Assembly: GCF_036785885.1 (NCBI RefSeq)
Contig: NC_092314.1
Span: forward strand, 16,513,638 to 16,577,637
DNA: 64,000 nucleotides
Source: Coffea arabica
Lineage: Eukaryota; Streptophyta; Magnoliopsida; Gentianales; Rubiaceae
Direction: 5' to 3'
Below the pieces are notes generated by a model. The model was not told where the DNA came from. It did not search any database and saw only the letters and a list, made by a program, of their open reading frames with translations. Below, one piece after another: positions 57,378-64,000 of this stretch (its first letter is position 1; the number at the start of each line of letters is the position of its first letter). The translations under genes and the position numbers were made by a program.

Positions 57378-60030
57378 TGCAAACGCACAAAGTCTATCAT
57401 AGTGGTAAAATAACTAGACTATTTTAAGGTCGAACCCACAAGGACGAGTTAATTTTCTATTATAATTATTCAAACAAAAATAACAAAATTTATCGTCAAG
57501 GAGCTATAATTTCTAAATAATCAATAAAATAATAAATAAATCAAATAAAGTAGCGGTGAAAAAACAATAGACACAAGTCTAGGGTTTCAAGTTTTAATCC
57601 AAAATTTAAGTTAATTATCTAATTAATTTCTTAACAAACCATGAACGCATCACACAATTGTCTTTTTGATTATCTCTTGATGCATCTAAAGTGTGCCTAA
57701 TTAAATCCTACGTCTTTCTCAAGCTTGCAAGTATTCAATTAAACCCTTTGAAAACTTTGTTGATAAAAATGCGTCATACAAATCCTAATATACTCTCATG
57801 ATTAGGTTAAATATGTTTATCTATCTAGTGCACGGCTGTATCTTGAACACCTATCTATTACAATTTGGCATTTTAATGCCTCTCAAATAATCATCAAAAT
57901 TGAATAAAATAAATGAAACTTAAAATGAATAAAAATGAATAATTAAAAGAAAAAAGCACTCAAAACATGCAATCACACATAAAAAAACACATTGAAGCAC
58001 ATAAAAGAATTTAAAATAATAAAAGAGGTTACTTCCCTTGAAGTTGTGGTTAAATGGGGTGAAATTTGTCCTATTTATGCTCCAAAATCAGCAAAATAAT
58101 CAAAGCACTAATTTAATTATAAAGAATTGGAAATAATCATGAAATCTACCGATTAAAGTACTTAAATGACGTATAATTAACAATTAAAGAAGATAGACAG
58201 CTTATATTTAAGAAATCAAAACTACTAGGGAACTAATTGCAAAAATTAAGAAAGTTTTTGGAGCCATTTTATAATTATTACAAAAATTGGGGTTCAATAT
58301 TAAAGAAAAACAAAGTTTAGAGACCAAATTGCAATTAAACTAGAGACCTAATTGAAAGAAATATAAAGGTTTTAAAGCTGTAGTAAATTACATAACAGTA
58401 CAGCGACTAATCTGCAAAAACGCACCAGATCCCTTAGGCGGAAATGGACTGATGTGCTTAACAAATACCCACCACAGAAAGAAGGGCCAGCCTGCCATTT
58501 TTAGCAAATAAACCCAACCAAAAAAAGTGGGTTTCAAACTCCCAAACCCATGCTAAAATCTAGAAATATAAAACCAAAACATTTTATCAAAACCCAAATA
58601 GAAATAACCTTCACCCCAAACTAACCTATTTTATTAAAACCAAACAAAGTAATAAATCTACAAAAAAATGCTAAGCCTTAATTGTGCGTTAAATTCCAGA
58701 ATTAATCTACCCACAAAGTCACATAAAACATGCAAGAGAAGATTAAAGTTTAAAAGGGGCAAAATTGATTGAAATTTTTCCGGATTTGGGCCACAATGAA
58801 ATCAGGCAAAAATTAGGGGCCAAAATGTAATTTTCAAAAATCTTCATGCATCTTCTTCCAAGCATGCTTTGCAACTTTTCTTATGTTGCTCGTACGAAGA
58901 ACCCAGCAACATTTCAAGCCTGATTTGTGCAGCTTTGGATAAAAACTCATAACCCGAACATCAAACATCAAGTTTCTTTCTTCCAAATACAAGATTAAAT
59001 AGCGAATCATGCAGCAAAACCCAATAGTGGGTTGTCACAGGAAGAAAAACAGCAAAAGTAGAAGAATGAACAAAGTGCAGCAAAATTTCACGAATTTGGG
59101 GAGGATTTGAGCGTACATGAAAGGAAAGGAATGATTAAATTTACTTTTTAATGCTTGAAGGAACCGAAACAACGTGAGAAATCACGATCAAGTGATCCCA
59201 TATGTTGGAAGATGAAAAACCAGATTTGTTGCAGGAAGTTCAAGAATTCCGACTGCAGTAAGTTCGTGGCCGAATACAGTGAACTTCCGGTCATTCTTTC
59301 CACAAGGTTTCTGAACAAAAGTTACTCTATTGACTTTGGAGAGTGTGCAGAAGTCAACCAAATGCCTAAAAGACTAGAATCGAGATCGAGATTTGATGGC
59401 AAATAGGGCTGAACACTCAACCCTGGCTCCAGAAATTTTCTGCTCCTTTTCTCCTTCTTCTCCCCCTATTTTCACTCTTTTCCTCCCCTTTTTCCTTTCT
59501 TTTTTGTTGTTCCTGCCGCCTTCCCTTCTTTCTCTTGTTGTCCCTGCCTAATGGCTGCATTTCGTTCTATTTATATGGAGCAAATGTTGCTAAAACCTAC
59601 TTTCAAGGGTGCAGATGAAACCCTTGTTTTGTTGGCAGATTTCTAAGCCATTTGATAGCTTCCATTCCAGAAGTTTCTTGATCAAATCTTAATGGATGAG
59701 GTGTCCTTGTACTGGAGCTTGGAGGAAACCAAATTGCGTCAAATAAATGCTCCCAAAATGCCAGCTTGCAAGTCTGGTAGTGTTTGTGGTTCATGGCTGC
59801 GAAAGAAATGAAGAACTACAGTGTGCGTGCCTCGCACGCGGGCGTGAAGGAATTTTTTTTTTTTACAAAAACTGATTTTGATTTTTGTTTCCTTTTCTTT
59901 GTCCGATTTTTCTAAAATGATTTTTCTCAAAAAATAGAAATGAAACAAAATAAAATAAAATTTAACTAAAATGAACAAAAAAAAGGAATAAAATGAAGAA
60001 AAATAAAATGGTAAAATTTTAGTGTCTACA
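57378..60030 (-). repeat. Probable Gypsy LTR (minus orientation, ~2.65 kb)
   Basis: In minus orientation it starts TGTAGACACTAAAATTTTAC (60030), a common plant Gypsy LTR start. It has a GC-rich leader-like patch near 59830 and ends past GTCCTTGTGGGTTCGACC (about 57447-57430), the LTR-terminal phrase also seen near 18100 and 19420. The exact left end is uncertain (TGCAAACG at 57378 is one candidate), and flanks ATTCC and TTCGC do not form a clean TSD. No internal coding region is adjacent, so it is a solo or truncated LTR. Confidence 0.5.
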
Positions 60031-60957
60031 TTCGCTCCAATCCTCTCTTTGTAAGCTCATTGATTTGCCCATAGTTGATCTTGATTTCTCATGAATAAAT
60101 TATAAAAAGATGTTAGAACTAAACCAACTTAATATTTTTTAACCCTTTAAAAATGACCTAGAACACTCCTATTTATAATTTCTAAAAGTAGCATCCCAAA
60201 AGGGTTAGGACTGAGTTTATTGGAGCTAACAACCAATGTTTCTATGCATTTTTCCAATGACGGCCGGCCCAAACTCCAGTCCCAATCATTGGGACTAGAG
60301 AAACTCTAGTGCGAAGACCAAACTGATAATCGGCCCCGGTTATAACTGATCCGCGGACGGATCGCTAGAGATCCGCATATGGATCCTTTTTGAAGCCGAA
60401 AAACTCTATCAATGATGCTGAATAAACTCTTTCTCAAAACAAGAAACTTGTATCCTTTTAAATTAGTTTTCCAATGCCACAGGAATCATATCATTTGGAG
60501 ATCTGAATGTTGAGATATGCCCAAAAAGCTGAAAATTGGTCAAAAGAGTATCGCAGCGAAACTATAGTTCAGTAATTTGGACTTTTAACTATAAAAACAT
60601 GAGAACCAAATTTTAATGTCTTCATAAGAGTTGTAAAGTATTCTCTTAACTTCAAAAGAAATCAAGAATCATTTCAATCTGATTTGTGTAGCTCAAATTA
60701 TGGGCAAAAAAGTGAAACAAGTCAATTCTGCCAAATCCCTTCCTTTTGACTTTTCTTCTTCCATTGCTTTTTCGCATCATGTGTTTGGTCCATTTTCTCT
60801 CTAATTAAACTATTCACCTATTAGAACAATACGAGAGCAAACAATATGAGAGAAAAATTAAGTAGTTTCTGCTCAAAATAAAGCTCAAATAACATAATTA
60901 ACTGGCAACTTTATGCATATAAATGGGCTACAATCTACACATTATCAGAAGTAGATT
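60031..60957 (-). repeat. Possible second LTR-like segment (minus orientation)
   Basis: On the minus strand 60957 begins TGATAATGTGTAGATTGTAG, similar in style to the TGATAGGG LTR start at 16968. A TATA-like TATAAATAGGAGTG lies at about 60176. It ends where the 57378-60030 LTR begins and may be the host LTR that the latter invaded. It contains AGTCCCAATCATTGGGACT (60278-60296) and GATCCGCGGACGGATC (60348-60363) palindromes. Confidence 0.3.
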
Positions 60958-63550
60958 CACCACAATACCTAGTGAGAAGATTCAGGAGAAGAAAGAGCTC
61001 CCTGGGATTTGGAAACTTTGATTGATGATAGTATTAAGTTCCAAAGGAGCTAAAGTGATTTATCTTAGCAAATTAACAATCTTGAAATTTTTTATATTTT
61101 TCAGAACTGTTCATAATTTTTTAGATCCATTGTATCTATTAAATTGCAAATTTATTATTTCTAGTGCATGTTTAACATTTCATTAGACCAATGACGTAAA
61201 TCAAATCGTGTTGAACGACTTTTAGCAATCTATTAATGAATTTTACTTTTATTAAAGAAAATTAATTTCCTGAGGAAACTATTGGAGAAACTCTATTGGT
61301 GAATTGGGAATAATGCAAGACATGTAGTAATAGCTTAGCTACAATACAAAATCTGATCAAATAGTTGTAGCGACTAATGAGTGAATGGATTCCTAGCCTC
61401 AAATAATTTAATTGATTAAAGACCGCATATTTGGCAAACAAATTTGATCATCAAAATCTAAAGGGACAAAAATATGATTCCTTATAAAGTAAAGTAGTAA
61501 AAATAGTAAGCATGACTAATTATCAAGCAAAACGTAATTTACCCCTTGCTGATGGTCAGGCCATTGCTACTCACAGTGTATAATGCATATTGTACCTTTC
61601 AGACGACCCGCTGACTCCAACGACTCAAAAGTCTATTCTTGTGTAGTTTCTCATTAACTGCTTCATTGGAATTCATGGTAGCTCAAATTGACTGAAATCG
61701 TGTACTGTCAAATCCATACAACTTAGAAGCCAGGGCGAAGAACTTTAATATTTCTAGCCATACATGTACACATTATTTAGAAGCAAACTACTCTAAGCCA
61801 TCTTGAGGGTAAAGAAATCATGAGTTCTTTGGCAGTAGAAAAGAATATTTTCACTTTCATTTTGGCAGTAGGTTTTTATATTCTTCTTTTTCTTCTTGTT
61901 TTTCTTTGTTCTTTTTGGCTATGACAAACAAAATTTCATTATAGAATTACAATCATTTAATTATTTAAGAATAAATTATATGAACAGCATTTATTTTTTC
62001 TTTAGACTCAGTTTTTAAAACAATTTTCATTATATATAAAACCAAATTGTTTGCATGGTAGACTATTATTTTAGATCATGTTAAACGACTCGAATTAGTT
62101 AGCTTTTTTATGAAGTTCTTTAATATGAAGTGAGCTTCACTATTTTTAACTTTTTGGCACATTTTTCAAATGGTATTCATATATATTTTTTAGTATATGA
62201 ACTCTTTGTGATTATTGAATCGATGAGGGTATTTATAATCCATCATATTCAATTTTTTTTGTATGAATGTTCATTATCATCGATTGAAATTTCATTGGCG
62301 AGGTAGTTGAATTTTCTCTTTTTCATTTATCTTCTATTGTTTTCATAAATTTGCTGAGAGACAATGCAACAAAAAGTATAAACTTTTATATATTTTTGAA
62401 TAATTGATACGATAGCAAAGATGTATATCTTTTAACAATGAAAGAAAATAATTCTAAGTTATAGTTAATTTCATGACTAACGGGATAATAATGTCATTGC
62501 ACCCTCGACATGGGGCTGTGAATCGGCCATCTAAGTCTAGTTTTAACAAGTCCGGTTCGACTGACCTAGTTAATAAGATATTTCAAACCATGAGTTTTGA
62601 ACTAATAAATGTAGAGTTCATACTTGGCTCACAATATATTTGAGTTTTAAGACTAATTCGGGCTTACCCAAACTCACTTGTTATTCCTTAATCTCCTTAA
62701 GATAATCACTATAAACATGAAGTGGTAAAGCTAATTTGAAATCTACACCATTAAAACTACACATAAACCAATACTAATTACTAATTATACATTAAATATT
62801 TCAAAATAATACATTTATCGGTCCGGCTCATCCTTATTGTCAGCCTTACTTTGACTAGTTTTATTGAGGGTATAGTGCATATATTTAAGGTTGACAGAGG
62901 TAGAGTGTGACTATCTCCTAAATTCAGGAGAGCAAAGCGTTATTAACCCTTGTTGTTAATTTTTTTTTTTTAGGTTCTCACATTACCTGTAAGTGCTATA
63001 TGAATAAATGGATTAGAGTTTCTGGGTACATTTTAGGTTAACGGGTCAATCATAGTCGACCATTAACATCTTGGAAAACGTCTAACTATTTGTATAGTGT
63101 CAATTCATAAATACACAGGTAATGATAATGGCCCATGATGGAGTTGAGGTCTCCAACAAGAACACAATTTTCACACCCAACCACCAACGGGCACTGGCTG
63201 TTGATTAGTTCAATCTGTGTTCAGTTTGTGATGAACACCACATTTGACCATTCAAAGTCATTATCCGATAACTGGTATTTTGAAATTCATAAAACGTGTA
63301 TAGAAAAAGAAAACACAAAGGTGAGAAAGGAAGACAAATTGTAGGGCTTGAATTAAAGTCATTTTGCTTCGTTTCAATACGGGAAGGAGAAATGGACTGC
63401 TTTTTATCTGCATTAAAGAAAAAGGATAACTATATATCAGGTCAAGAGAACATACGGGGCTAAACGTGGGTCCAAAATTAACTATGTAATTACTTTCGTT
63501 GTGTAGTTTAAAGAGTAGAAAGAAAGCCCTCCGGAGCCTTGTATTCAAAT
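60958..63550. other. AT-rich intergenic DNA, nothing recognised
   Basis: No coding sequence, RNA gene or mobile-element end that I can support. Short frames at 63135-63548 have no motif. Confidence 0.6.
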
Positions 63551-63611
63551 AGAGGATCTGACGCGGAAGATTAAATTAGATAGAGGATCTGATGCGGAAG
63601 ATCAAGAGTCT
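63550..63611. repeat. 31-bp tandem duplication
   Basis: TAGAGGATCTGACGCGGAAG at 63550 and TAGAGGATCTGATGCGGAAG at 63581. The following ~400 bp to the window end include, on the minus strand, a TATA-like CTATAAATAGGCC near 63720, so this may be the edge of another LTR that continues outside the window. Confidence 0.75.
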
Positions 63612-64000
63612 TAAGTTACTTTTGCACTCACAAGAAAATTTGGTAAAAATAAAAATCAAAGATATTTGATTAATAATGAGACTAGTTTGAAAAATAAAGT
63701 CCTAACAAGGCCTATTTATAGCCCAATATGCCCAAAATAAAAAGGAAACAAAAATTGAAACTCTTGCCAGTAACAAAATTGGTAAATAAGTTGCAACCGC
63801 GCTTATTTTGAGCTTTAATAAAAGGATTTTTTTTTTCTATTTATGAATTTTGGACGAAATACTGGCCAAAATATGAGGCATACCATTAAAAGCTTGGCGG
63901 CAAAGTTTTAGTAGCAGTGGAGTAACTTTAGTCAAGAAGAAGAAAATTGTAGCAATGTAGGAATCTTAGTGGAGAAGAAGAAAGACAGAACTGCCTTTTT

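Noticed and set aside
59155..59406. 83-aa open frame
   Set aside because: Lies inside the probable 57.4-60.0 kb LTR and shows no domain.
57378..60030. Calling this a complete solo LTR with a TSD
   Set aside because: Flanks ATTCC and TTCGC do not match and the left end is ambiguous, so it is listed only as a probable LTR.

Overview
The window is plant nuclear DNA, almost certainly from a eudicot. The evidence is long nested LTR retrotransposons (Gypsy and Copia, several with initiator-Met tRNA primer sites), a CACTA transposon with a TNP2-type transposase fragment, short GT-AG introns, a plant LRR receptor-kinase relic and a decayed U6 snRNA copy. Nothing prokaryotic is present. The sequence does not allow a species call. 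Roughly three quarters of the window is transposon-derived.

Layout. 1-1.8 kb: a Ty1/copia RT-RNase H fragment (minus strand), then about 1.3 kb of GC-richer unassigned DNA that may be organellar. 1.8-19.5 kb: the 3' part of a Tat/Athila-like Gypsy element ending in a dimeric LTR. It is split by an almost intact 11.7 kb chromodomain Gypsy (Tekay/Del-like, 4228-15948, minus strand, TSD TTAGG). That inner element has two ~3.05 kb LTRs, a PBS, a PPT, a gag-pol frame broken by one stop codon, and an extra coiled-coil ORF before gag. 19.5-25 kb: the only low-copy-looking segment. It holds a two-exon gene model for a 69-aa secreted peptide with its own TATA box (21585-21979), followed by a dead LRR receptor kinase (22614-23996). 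25.05-30.49 kb: a degenerate Copia with both LTRs (TSD TAAAC). 31.0-48.6 kb: a second, older chromodomain-type Gypsy (TSD GTGCC) containing a 5.2 kb CACTA element (34769-40010, TSD TCT). 49.07-53.2 kb: a 4.1 kb solo LTR (TSD AGCTG). 53.5-55.1 kb: a small TIR-like element split by a SIRE-like solo LTR (TSD TAGTG). 55.3 kb: a U6 snRNA pseudogene (minus). 56.3-56.65 kb: a 385 bp solo LTR (TSD ATTTA). 56.9-57.35 kb: an unrecognised protein-like relic (minus). 57.4-61 kb: LTR-like sequence on the minus strand. From 61 kb to the end there is mostly featureless AT-rich DNA.

How the parts relate. Insertion order can be read directly: the inner Gypsy lies inside the Tat/Athila remnant, CACTA inside the second Gypsy, and the SIRE-like LTR inside the TIR element. 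LTR similarity suggests the 4-16 kb Gypsy is young and the 31-48 kb one is old. The most original candidates are the secreted-peptide gene at 21.7 kb, the coiled-coil ORFs placed between PBS and gag in both long Gypsy elements, and the clusters of short GC palindromes inside LTRs of unrelated families.
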